From: Trametes villosa
Taxonomy: Eukaryota > Basidiomycota > Agaricomycetes > Polyporales > Polyporaceae
NCBI GenBank assembly: GCA_002964805.2
Contig: PUDQ02000001.1
Coordinates: 1,822,001-1,886,000 of the forward strand
DNA length: 64,000 nucleotides
Direction of reading: 5' to 3'
Below, in pieces: positions 47,870 through 64,000 of this stretch. The notes under the pieces are model-generated. The model was not told the DNA's origin. It made no database searches and saw nothing but the letters and a program-made list of their open reading frames with translations. The translations under genes and the position numbers were made by a program. Numbering within the stretch: position 1 is the first letter of the stretch; each line of letters begins with the position of its first letter.

Positions 47870-50844
47870 ATGGACACCTTTGTCGCTTGGTGGCGTCTCC
47901 TGCTGATTTTTGTGTCCGTTCTGCCTGTCTCGTCTCTGGAATTACCGCCTCTGGTGCCTGCGGTCCACGAGCACATCACAAATGGCAGTGCTTCTGCCAC
48001 TTTCCGACTGACAGAGCACGTCCACATTGTGGTGGACGAGCGCGTCGCCCATTCCACCAAGGACAACGGGCTCTCACTGATCCCCCCGACGCTCCTGCAA
48101 TTTGCGCAGACGTTCAAGTCCGATCTGGAAGCGCTGTTTCCCCGCACGGCCGTCTCCCTGTCCCTTGGCGATGTCCAAGAACCGTTCAGCGTCCCACCGG
48201 CGATCACACTCTCCCTATCAGACGACCGGAGTGCCACCCATGCGGACGGATCTCCCACGTCCGAGGGCTACGAGATGGACGTCTCTCCGCGGGGCGTCCG
48301 TGTCGTAGGCTCGGGCAGCAAGGGCGCGTTCTGGGCCACCCGGACATTGCTCCAGGGACTCGTTCTCACAGGCGGTCAATTTCCGGCGGGCAAGGTGGTG
48401 GACCAGCCCGACTGGCGCACGCGTGGATTCATGCTCGGTACGCCGCTCTTGCGCTCGTTGACGTCGAACCCAACTTACACATGTTAACGGTGCAGATGTC
48501 GGCAGGCAGTGGTACCCGATCGCGTTCCTCCAGGACTTGTGCACGTACGCGTCCTGGTACAAGATCAGCGAGTTTGTGCGTCGCGCGCGCTGCGGTAGCT
48601 GCCGATCGCAGCCTGAGTGTATTGACTCGTTCGCCCGCACAGCACGTCCACCTCTCGGACAACGTCTCGCCCCGGGGCAACCCCAACGCATACGCACGCT
48701 TCCGCTTGCGGCCTGAAGATCCGGCCTTGGCAGGGCTCACGCCGCACCTGAACGAGACGTACTCCAGGGAGGAGTTCGACGCCTTTCAGGCCGGGTGCGC
48801 AGCCCGCGGTGTTACAGTAAGCAGCCTTCGAGCGCATCTCCGAGGCAGGCATTAATTATGCCGATCTCACCACGCTGCTGTCTCCGCAGGTCATTCCAGA
48901 ATTAGAGTCGGTGGGTGTTCGGCCGTGCCCAATGGCGGGGGTGCCAGACTGACCGACCGCCTGGTTTTGTCAGCCCGGGCATGCGTTGGTCATTACCCAG
49001 TGGAAACCCGAGCTCGCACTCTCCACGGACCCGACGCTGATTAACCTCACTGTGCCGGACGCGATCCCCACGATCAAGTCAATATGGAAGGGTGCGTGGT
49101 TCATTCTCGTAGACGCGACCTGGCCTGCTGAACGTCTCGCGTCATTGCTTGCAGAGTTCCTACCGTGGTTTCACTCGAGTACGTACCCTTCCTTCCTCAT
49201 GGGGTGCGAACGGCAAAGACTCAGCAGCTGGGCGACCTACAGAGCAGGTCTCGATCGGCGCTGACGAGTACAATGCGTCCTTGGCGGATGACTACAACAA
49301 CTTCGTTAACGAGATGGTAAGCTCGTCGCGCTGTGTTAGAGAGCTGCACGTTCACGATGCACGTAGAGTACGTTCATCGGCCAAGAGAGCGGGAAGACGA
49401 TCCGACTCTGGGGCACGCGCGAGCCGTCCAACAAAACATCCGTCAGCAAAAACATTACGATCCAGCATTGGTGAGGCGCACACCCGCACATGGGCCATTA
49501 CCCATCCTTTCGAGTCGCTCACACTTGTTTCGCAGGGATTTTGGCGACGACGACCCCTTCGAACTCATCCGCGCAGGCTACGATGTCATCAACAGGTGCG
49601 CCGCAGCCTCGAGGCTCGCACCGAGACATGCTGGGCTGACCAATCGGGGCGTTCTGCAGCGAGGACTCGTTCCAGTACATCGTTATGAAGCAGGTGCGCC
49701 CCCGTTAGTCATTCGCGGCAGCGGCCTACCCCGGTGTTCACGGGAATTCCCCTCCCTCGCTCTCCCTCCGTCTTCCAGTCAGGATCGTTCCCGCAGAGCC
49801 TGAACCAGACGCGGCTCTGGGCCGGGGCGAATGCGGACACGGGTGGGATCTGGGACCCGCATGTCTTCGATAGAGGTGCGTGCGGCCCGCCGGGACGCAT
49901 CGCGCGTGCTATTGGGCGAGATAGCGGTCGGATACCGATGCTCATCGCGGTAATAGGGAACGCGTCCAATGACCCCAGCATCGCGGACCCGCACTTGAAA
50001 GGCGCAATAATGGTACGTGCTTCACCACTTATACAAGTGCTACCCCCGCGGCGGCCGCGCCTGTCGGCGGATATGTCGCTGCATAGCGTATATGCAAATG
50101 CTAACCCCGACGCCACAGGCGGCGTGGAACGACCACGGGCCGACCGCGAGCACCTTCCTCGAGGCGTTCTATGCGCTCAAGCAGGGCCTGCCCGTCGTCG
50201 CGAACGCGGGCTGGCAGGCCGCCGCGCGCCCGCGCCACCTCACGCACGCACAGTTCCTTGCCGCGTTCCCCGCGCTCGAGGCCGCCGCGCCCGCGCAGAA
50301 CCTCGACCGGCGCATCCCCAGCAGGGGCGCGGTCGTCGTCGACTACGACCTGACGCACCCCGGCGCCGGAAAGGTGGAGGACCGCAGCGGGAATGGGTAC
50401 GACGCGCGGCTCGAAGGCGGTGTACTGCATACTCCGCTGGGGAGCAAGGGGCACAACTACACGGTCCTGTTGCGTGCGCGGCTTAGCGGCAAGCCGGGGA
50501 CGCTGCTCTCTGGCCCGGATGACTCGTTCGGGGTGGGCGTTCTCCCGGGCGGCGGGCTCACGCTTGCTTTCACATCCTCGAACATCACATATCTCCTTTC
50601 GAACTACACTCTCTCGTCGGCGACCACGCAGAAGACCGTGGATATCGTACTGACAGGAACTGAGGCCAGGACGTTGGCGTTCGTGGACGGCGCTCACGCG
50701 GGCGACTTCCTCGTCTCAATCGACCAGACAAACGTGTTCGCGCCGATGGCGTTCGTGGCGCCGGTGCAGACCATAGGTGGAAGCGGAAGCAAAGTGGAGC
50801 GATTCATGCTATGGAATGGGATACGAAATGCGACAGTGTTGTAG
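47870..50844 (+). CDS. Secreted GH20 beta-N-acetylhexosaminidase-like protein with lectin-type tail
   Basis: Roughly 790 residues in ten or more exons. MDTFVAWWRLLLIFVSVLPV is a signal peptide. A GH20 beta/alpha front domain follows (EGYEMDVSPRGVRVVGSGSK, AFWATRTLLQGL). The barrel reads HVHLSDNVSPRGNPNAYARF, VIPELES, PGHALVITQWKPELAL, VSIGADEYNASLADDYNNF, LWAGANADTGGIWDPHVFD and AAWNDHGPTASTFLEAFYAL. The Asp-Glu catalytic pair survives in GADE, although classical enzymes have HXGGDE. After about residue 570, DYDLTHPGAGKVEDRSGNGY begins a beta-rich concanavalin-like domain. The substrate is probably terminal GlcNAc/GalNAc of wall chitin or glycoproteins, outside the cell. The divergent acid motif and extra domain set it apart from NagA-type enzymes. 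Confidence 0.85.
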
Positions 50845-51320
50845 GTAGAAAGAAACGAATTATTGAGCCAGTCATCAAGGACGCACGCCGGACAGTGACG
50901 TGTGCGGATAGCGTATTCGAGAAACGAGCATGACATAAAGCAGAATACCGTCCAGACTGGCGCTTGAAGAACGAACGTACACTACGAAGCCTGCAGCTAC
51001 GCGGATACAAGTACAGAGAAGTGCGACGTACGGGCAATACAGCGGGAGAATGCACGCGGGGGTTACCTTACATGCGTGAATACATTGAGACATTGTGATC
51101 TAGCGGTACCGGTAGCGACCGTAGAGTGATAGTCTGTGTAGTCGTGTCACTGACACTCGACGGACGATACCCCGGCTGCGCACTACGCAAGCAGATCCGA
51201 GCAGACCACCCGGGGGTGGTGAGCTCGATGCCGCAAGCGTAGTCCACAGCCGGGAGAGCGGGATTACAATTGCCCAAAGTATTCGCGTGAGTCTTCGGTG
51301 ACGACGCAGCAGGGTCCACG
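50845..51320. other. Convergent intergenic region
   Basis: About 480 bp between the GH20 stop and the RNase III-fold gene stop. No supported gene or repeat. Confidence 0.45.
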
Positions 51321-52661
51321 TTAAACGCCTATATTCCATATGAGCACTGAGAGAACCCATGCACACCGACGGACAGAGATACTCACGGGGCGCCCATCCC
51401 ATCGCGTGATATGCCTGGCGGGCGGCCTCCTCCTTGGCGAGCTGCTTGCTCGCGCCCGTACCAATACCCTTCTCGATGCCGTTGACTGTGAGAAGCACGC
51501 GATCAGTATCGATAGATAAACCAGCTCAAACGGTGGAAGCGTACCAAGACACGACACGGTCCAACGACCAGCGTGGGCGGGACCTGAGAACATTGCCGGG
51601 TACTGCACCTCGAGGCGGCGTTGCTGCGCCGTCTGGTTGAATAGAGGGAGAAATGCCGAGTGCGGCTGCGCGGGGGCTAGAGGGTTCTGCATCATGGGGA
51701 GGGGAGGAGGTGCGTTCGCGGGCGGCGGCGGCGGAGGGGGCTGCGGCTGACCGTACATGGGAGCCTGAGGAGCCTGCGGCCAGTAGCTTGGCTGGGGCTG
51801 CGCGAAACCCATGCCAACCCCCATGGTGGGCTCCACCTTGGCTCGCTTGTACTCGGGCTCAGATGCGAAGCCCGGTTGAGCCACCGGTTGGGCCTGGGGG
51901 TCGACAAGGAGTCCGATCCAGTCCCGGACAGCCTTGTAGCCCGCTCCGACGAACACCGCCCCGACGTATGAGTTGAACAGGACGCGTGTTTCCTGCAAGA
52001 TGTTGAGGGACTGGACGGTAGGGGGCGAGGATGGACCAAGACGTACCTCTGGGCTGTTCAGATTGACCGCCGAGGTATGGCGCACCTTGTCCCTCCACCG
52101 ATATCCGGTGACCCACTTCTCTACCGACTGTTGTAGCTGCGTCTCGACCTGTTCCTACGCCACGCGTGCAGTGAGCATGTGCCGGGCGATCCACATCCAT
52201 TAGCGGTACTCACCTGGAGCTCGTCCGCCTTGAGCATAGGCCGCTTGTTAAACAACACATCGGTGTATGCCGCTTCGAGAACCTTGCCACCCAGGACCTG
52301 CAGCCGCTGCCCGTCGCCGTAGGGAGAGTCGCTGAGAGGGGCGCCAGAGAACTTCATCGTATGATGCACGAAGACTTCGAGCATCGCTTCGCCGTCGATT
52401 TTTGGAGCAGGGGGGAGGTCGGGGTCCATTGCGAGCGAAGCCGAGCGAGAACGCTTCAGGTTGGGGGAGGGGCTGTGAGATTTCGCTGGTGCGGAGGGAG
52501 AGGTACACGTGCCAGGCTCTGGGAGGGAGGTTAAAATGCGGGTTGCAGATTGCCGCAGCAGCTGCCAGAGTAGATGTATACGCACCGGAGTGTGCTGCGG
52601 TAGTCGAAGCTCCGTTGGTTTCAGATGGCGCGCTGTTCCCGTTCGCCGCTCCCGAGTTCAT
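51321..52661 (-). CDS. Catalytically degenerate RNase III-fold protein with dsRNA-binding domain
   Basis: About 345 residues in five or six exons. MNSGAANGNSAPSETNGAST leads to a basic/Ser stretch. An RNase III-like helical domain follows (AMLEVFVHHTMKFSG, GQRLQVLGGKVLEAAYTDVL, TRVLFNSYVGAVFVGAGYKA, VRDWIGLLVDPQ), then a Pro/Gln-rich linker and a dsRBD (NGIEKGIGTGASKQLAKEEA, ARQAYHAMGWAP). The last exon adds two residues. The RNase III signature ERLEFLGD has become QRLQVLGG. The later Asp/Glu positions are also replaced, so it should bind but not cut RNA. MRPL44/MrpL3 of mitochondrial ribosomes is a similarly dead RNase III plus dsRBD, but no clear import signal is seen. A nuclear or cytosolic dsRNA-binding role is equally possible. 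Confidence 0.75.
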
Positions 52662-53068
52662 CGTGGCAAGTGTGGAAGAGAGTTGAGAGCGCAGGGGCCG
52701 CCACTCCGTCCGTCCTCAACTGATGCGCACGCCTCTCCCGCCGCGGCAATCGGCTTTCAGGCGAGCGCAGCGCTGCAGCACAAACACGTAGCGCACACCC
52801 GATCTCGCGCTTCCCACAAGGACAGTGCGCTCCGGTCCGCATACACACAAGACGACAAGCAGTGTATTGCTGTACAATTCTGTATCTGTATGAACTAAAG
52901 GCGTGTGCCGCAGGTACCGTAACGTCGAACTATCTAGAGATCGAACTATCTAGAGACGCTGTAACATAGCGCGGAAAGGCGAAGCATCACAGCCGCACGG
53001 ATCGAAGGAATGGCAGATCGCGCAGCTACTGTCCGAGGCAGAAAGCAGAGATACCCACTCTGGGTGTA
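52662..53068. other. Intergenic with a short tandem repeat
   Basis: About 400 bp holding the promoter of the RNase III-fold gene and the 3' flank of the remodeller. It includes two perfect copies of a 16-bp unit at 52925-52956. No gene seen. Confidence 0.5.
52925..52956. repeat. Perfect 16-bp tandem duplication
   Basis: The unit tcgaactatctagaga occurs twice head to tail (52925-52940 and 52941-52956) in a region without a gene. It is probably a local duplication. The unit contains ctag-centred symmetry (tctaga). Confidence 0.9.
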
Positions 53069-59636
<6,568 letters not shown>

Positions 59637-59913
59637 GTTGGGGAGGCTCCCCGAGGTATACGGCGACCAGAACGAGTGTCAAGACGCGGTGCGACGCGTG
59701 AGGTGAAGCGAGAGCAGAGAAGAGAGCGCGACTGAGGGCGTGTGGCCGACGCGCCCAGGACACAAGCGCGGCACGTGGGCGACGGGAGGACCCCGCGCGC
59801 CGGGCGCGAATTGCCATCAAAGGCAGGGGTTTCCTTACTAGGCAACGTTGTAGCAACAATCATAGCCGTCCTCGCTCGTCCGTGTCGTCCTCCCGCCCTC
59901 CTCCTCTCGCGCG
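59637..59913. promoter_or_regulatory. Compact divergent promoter of MIT1-like gene and SEC8
   Basis: 277 bp between opposing start codons, GC-rich, with no TATA element seen. Any activator site here would serve both genes. Confidence 0.5.
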
Positions 59914-62900
59914 ATGTCGCGAATACCTCAGTACCCACCAGACCTCTCCCGACGCGCCCGCTCGCCTAGTGTTAGCGACAATGGCGCCTCCACGCGACCC
60001 TTGCAGATCAACCGAGTCCCTACACGCCCTACTACCCCAAGCGGTGGCAGTAGCTCTGTGACCTCCGCCTCTCCTCGCGGACCGACACGACCCACCCGAT
60101 CCGGTCTACGCAGCAGACAAATCTCCGAATACTCTACGTCCGATCGAGTCTCGGGTGAGTCGCGTACAACGCGCGACTCCCGGGAGGCCTACGAAGGTCG
60201 ACCTGCCGGCCTACCGGATGGCCCGCAGCCCCTTCGATCGCGTAATATCACTCTCAACGGGTCAGAACAACAGACAAACGGCAGACAAGGCGCAGCGGCA
60301 GTATCACCCTCAGAAATCTCCCCCACATCGATGGCCGCGGTAGCTGCATTCCAGAGTTTAGGTCGCCGGAGAGGCATGTCAAACGATGAGATGCCAGATG
60401 AATATGAAGAGCAGAGGAGAAGGGAGATTGAGGTGCAGAAGGCTCGGCAGATGAGGATTAGGGAGAAGGTGCCGGGCAGGCGGACGACTGGTAAGGCGAA
60501 GGCCGGAGACATAGACGGTAAGTACCCCTAGGGAGCAGCTTGCATTCCACTGGAAGAGGTTCACCCCGTATGGGTCGAGCGAGGAGCTGACTTCTAGCAT
60601 AGCCGTCTTGGACGAGATCAAGGATGAATGGACGGTAGTCACCAACCCCGATGTAAGTTGCAGTGAGCAGACATTGAAATAATGAGATTGATTGGAGCAG
60701 TTCAATCCGGTAGACCTGGCACTTCAGCTCCTCGACGATTCGTCTCTCGGCAAGGATATGGACTCCTTCCGTCGGACGAAGGATATGCTCTCACGGGCTA
60801 TGAAGGGGTCTGTCGACAGTGGGTTGGCTTCATGATTGACAACATGCGGAAGACCCTAACACTGCATGTCTAGAGCACTACCAAGCCTTCAACGCTGCTT
60901 TACCCCACCACTCCGCGCTACTGAACCATCTTGACGCCACCCAGACTCAAATTAAGGATGCCCGCAACGCCCTACAGGAAGCTAAGGAGACATTGGGAAG
61001 CAAGCGCGCGGACCTCGTTCAACTATGGTCCCGCAACCAGACAGTCGAGGAGATGATGCGTATCCTGGACCAGATGTGCGCATACTCGAGCATTGTCACG
61101 CGCAGGCCGACCGTACTGACGGAAAAGATCCGTAGTGAACACCTTAAATCCGTCCCGGACGCGCTAGAGAGTCTTATACTGGAGAAGCGTCTATTGCAAG
61201 CCGCAGCGCTCCTTGTACGCAGTCTCAAGTTGATCAATAAACCCGACATGCTCGAGATCGGTGCAGTCTCAGACCTTAGAAGCTACCTCGTCGGCCAGGA
61301 GACAGTACGTTGACTCCTCCCCGAAGACAACCACGTGTGCTTGACATGCTCCTTTCACGTTGCAGACATTACGGGATATTCTCGTGGACGAGCTGCACAG
61401 CCATCTCTACCTCAAGTCGTTCTGGTGCGAATCCCGTTGGACCGTTTACAACCCCAACCAGCAGAGCTGTGAGTCAGGCTTTGGGGTGCTTATGCCGTGT
61501 ACGATGCCATAACCATGCACATCTAGTTGTAGCGCAGGAAACCTCTGAAGAGGGGGACGGCTCAGACGGCGCTGCTCGCCCTCTCTCCATATCCTCACCC
61601 ATCTCCCCCACTGCCCCTCGGACGACCCGAGTTGCGAGGTTCCTTGACGACCTTGCGCTCCGCCCGAACGATGCACCTTTCAACGCGAACGACTCGAATT
61701 ACCGCCACAGCCTCTCCGGTGGACTCACCTCGAGCACTTCTGCGTTCGGGCTGTCTTCCAATGCTCTGTCGGCCTTCACATCGAATTCGAACGCTCAGCC
61801 TCGCAATCCGGAAGCCGACTCTTTCGCATACATCGAAATGCTTCTCGAGTCTCTCGCCGCACTCGGCAAGCTCGGTACTGGCTTGGACATCGTGGCGCAG
61901 AAACTCCAGGGAGAGGTGTTCTCTCTCATCGAACTGACGATCGAGGAGGCGTCTGAACGCGCGGAGTATGGCCGTCGGGGCTCCATGATAGGCATGATGG
62001 ACCCGGGGTCGTCAACAGGGCGGACAATCGACCTTTCGATGCTCACTGCTCCTGCAATCACCTCGAACGCCCTTGGTATTGCAGGCGTTGCCGTGGCCAC
62101 AGCTCTTCATGGGTCGGCCATGAACGCTCGCCGTACTATCACGGACGCCACGAACTTGCGACTAACTGCTCTCGAGTCCTCGACGAAGGTCGTCGATCAG
62201 GAGATTCTTAAGGACTTCTTCTGGACGTTGTACTCGAAGCTCATTGCCGTCAGCGAAGGTCTGCGCGTCGTCTACGAGGTGGCCAACCGGATCGGCTCGG
62301 TACGTCAATCAATTTCACAGTCATCGCTTGGTATAGCTGAGCACGACTTCATTCAGAGGCGAGACTACAAGGATTCCTCTGGTACCAAACCCGGTGCCCT
62401 GTTCCCGTTGGAAGATGTATGGGCGCCCATTCAGGCAGAAGTGAGTATATGCCATCACCGAGCCTGTGCTCGAGACGCTAAGTTTATGGCTAGGTGCGCA
62501 CACTGCTCAGCGACTACATCACCGATGAGGAACAAGGAGCAATATCTGGACGCAATCCAATCTCGTCGATCAACGAGGTCCTGCGCGAAGGCCGCTTCAC
62601 CCGGGACAAGGGCAAGGTACGTACTTCAGCATTCATGCACACGCCGAGGCCGCTTCTACAACTCTTCCGATAGCCCATTTTCCGGTTTGCCGACACGGAC
62701 GCCAAGATTGCCACGAAGTCGCTGCGGCAGCACGAAGAGGAGCTCACGCGCATCCTGAAAGACACCGTCCCGGGCCTCGTGCAGGGTTCCGAGAACGCGC
62801 TGCAGGCGACTCTGGCTGCAGTCGGCACAGACGATCGGTTGATGGGTACTGGACAACACCACAGAGTCTTGGTGCATCCAAACGCTTTCCATGTCAGCGT

Positions 62901-64000
62901 GCTCTTCCAACCCACACTCGCATTCCTCGACCGGATATCGGACATTCTACCTGCTGGGCTTGAGGCCGCGCGGGCGTCTAGCGCGGTACTGGATGAGTTC
63001 GTCCTCAAGGTGTATCTGCCACAACTAGAGGACAAGGTGTCCGCACTTTTCCACCAAACTGTCACAAGTGCGTCCACCACTACGCTTGGGTTTGCAGGCA
63101 TTGACTATCGAGGCAGGTCCGGACGCGTTCGAGCCTGATCCGGCAACACTAGCGCTATCTCCAAGACCCCTGGTCAAGGTAAGCAAATAACAAAGTGCTT
63201 CACATAATATTTGAGTCTAAGGTGTTTGGTGTCGCAGGCGAGCGTGCAGCTGATGGCCCTCATCAACTCTCTCTGTGTCATGCTACGGACGACCCCATTC
63301 CATCGCGAGAACTACTCTCGACTGATCCTCACAGTCATCGGGAAGTTCTACCAGCGCTGCAGCGACCGGTTCTACGACCTTGTTGCCGTCAAGGCAGACG
63401 GTCTACCAGAAGACGACTCGCGCATCGCTTTGGCTGCACAGTGGGCGCAGAAGGCAGAACTCGGACCCTGCTTGTCCGAACTGCTGAAGTACCTCTCTGG
63501 CGACACAGCTGCAGCGACGAAGCAACAGGTATGCCGACAAGAAACGCATCTCGAGAACAGCCTGTTGGGCGAAGGCGCCGTGAGCAAACATGACTTGATC
63601 GCGTCGATCCGCAATGTCTCCGCCCTAGCAAGCCTGTATCACAGTGTCGTAAGTCCATTGCTTTCTTTGCTAATATGTCCTCGGTTCAACCTATATCCCA
63701 TGCAGACCTGGTTTGCTGCCCAACTCGAAGCGTTGAAGAGCTCTGACGACGCCATATCACTCACGAGCCCCCTGCGGCTCGAGCCATCCAGCGCGCTTTC
63801 TCCAACGTCACCATACCTCCCCGTCGTGGCCCCCCTACAGCCGAACGAGCAGCTCAAGCTTCCACTCTCGTCTGCGATGGCGTTGTATGTGCCCTCCCGG
63901 GTGGTTCGCCAGAGACTTGTTTGCTAAATGCACCAACCCTTGTAGACGCTTCCAAGCGCTGCACATGACTTACGTACAGCTGGCGGAACTCATCCTCTAC
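59914..64000 (+). CDS. SEC8: Exocyst complex subunit Sec8 (3' end outside window)
   Basis: The gene starts MSRIPQYPPDLSRRARSPSV and continues past the right edge; more than ten exons are visible. After a disordered Ser/Pro part and a basic helical stretch (YEEQRRREIEVQKARQMRIR) come the Sec8 landmarks: VLDEIKDEWTVVTNPDFNPV, LALQLLDDSSLGKDMDSFRR, MKGSVDKHYQAFNAALPHHS, LLNHLDATQTQIKDARNALQ and LESLILEKRLLQAAALLVRS. CorEx-type helices continue downstream (FAYIEMLLESLAALGKLG; FDRISDILPAGLEAA region near 62930). Sec8 is a core rod subunit of the exocyst, which tethers secretory vesicles to the plasma membrane. Sec3 of the same complex is encoded at 11565-15833. Splice sites between 60520 and 61500 were only partly traced. 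Confidence 0.9.

Overview
The window is nuclear DNA of a filamentous basidiomycete, most likely an agaricomycete (polypore/agaric grade). The evidence is GC-rich coding sequence, genes on both strands, and many introns of about 50-70 bp with GT..AG ends. The protein families also fit: a DUF6534 membrane protein, a multi-exon Zn2Cys6 factor, a Mit1-type remodeller and both exocyst Sec3 and Sec8. I saw no transposon, rRNA, CRISPR array or convincing tRNA. Exon joins were made by eye from splice signals plus reading frame, so gene ends are firmer than internal junctions. Family names come from recognised motifs, not from searches.

Layout. 1-768 (-): amino end of the small-subunit processome WD40 protein Utp17/WDR75, cut by the left edge. 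1233-4760 (-): Zn2Cys6 transcription factor. 6305-7316 (+): TB2/DP1/HVA22 (Yop1/REEP) ER-shaping protein. 7569-11295 (-): chromodomain, coiled-coil and zinc-finger protein. 11565-15833 (-): exocyst Sec3. 16641-18613 (-): DUF6534 membrane protein in 17 exons. 19695-21188 (-): ceramide glucosyltransferase. 21601-23450 (+): TPR/F-box/LRR protein of Dia2/Pof3 type. 23527-25053 (-): TatD DNase. 25959-27555 (+): peroxisomal 3-ketoacyl-CoA thiolase. 27963-30505 (+): membrane-anchored heparinase II/III-like protein. 31258-32417 (+): Ser-rich single-span surface protein. 33197-35600 (-): circularly permuted GTPase GNL1. 36578-38915 (+): SAM methyltransferase. 39404-41905 (+): ThrE/Prm10-like transporter. 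42147-46632 (-): Uls1/Rad5-type Snf2-RING protein. 47870-50844 (+): GH20 hexosaminidase-like protein. 51321-52661 (-): RNase III-fold/dsRBD protein. 53069-59636 (-): Mit1/Mi-2 chromatin remodeller. 59914-64000 (+): exocyst Sec8, cut by the right edge.

The genes are mostly housekeeping and do not form one pathway. Loose themes are chromatin and genome maintenance (chromodomain protein, Uls1-like, Mit1, Dia2-like), polarised secretion and cell surface (Sec3, Sec8, HVA22, ceramide glucosylation, GH20, heparinase-like, Ser-rich protein) and ribosome assembly (Utp17, perhaps GNL1). Six gene pairs are divergent and share upstream regions.

The most unusual signal is gene architecture. Exons of 8-19 nt recur, and some encode diagnostic residues: 8 nt inside the zinc cluster of the transcription factor, 9 nt in the TatD signature, 9 nt beside helicase motif VI of the remodeller, and 12, 14, 16 and 19 nt in the DUF6534 gene. 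Other points are an RNase III fold that has lost its catalytic acids, a C2H2-like finger with eight residues between its cysteines, and SUMO-interaction motifs plus a RING on a Snf2 translocase.
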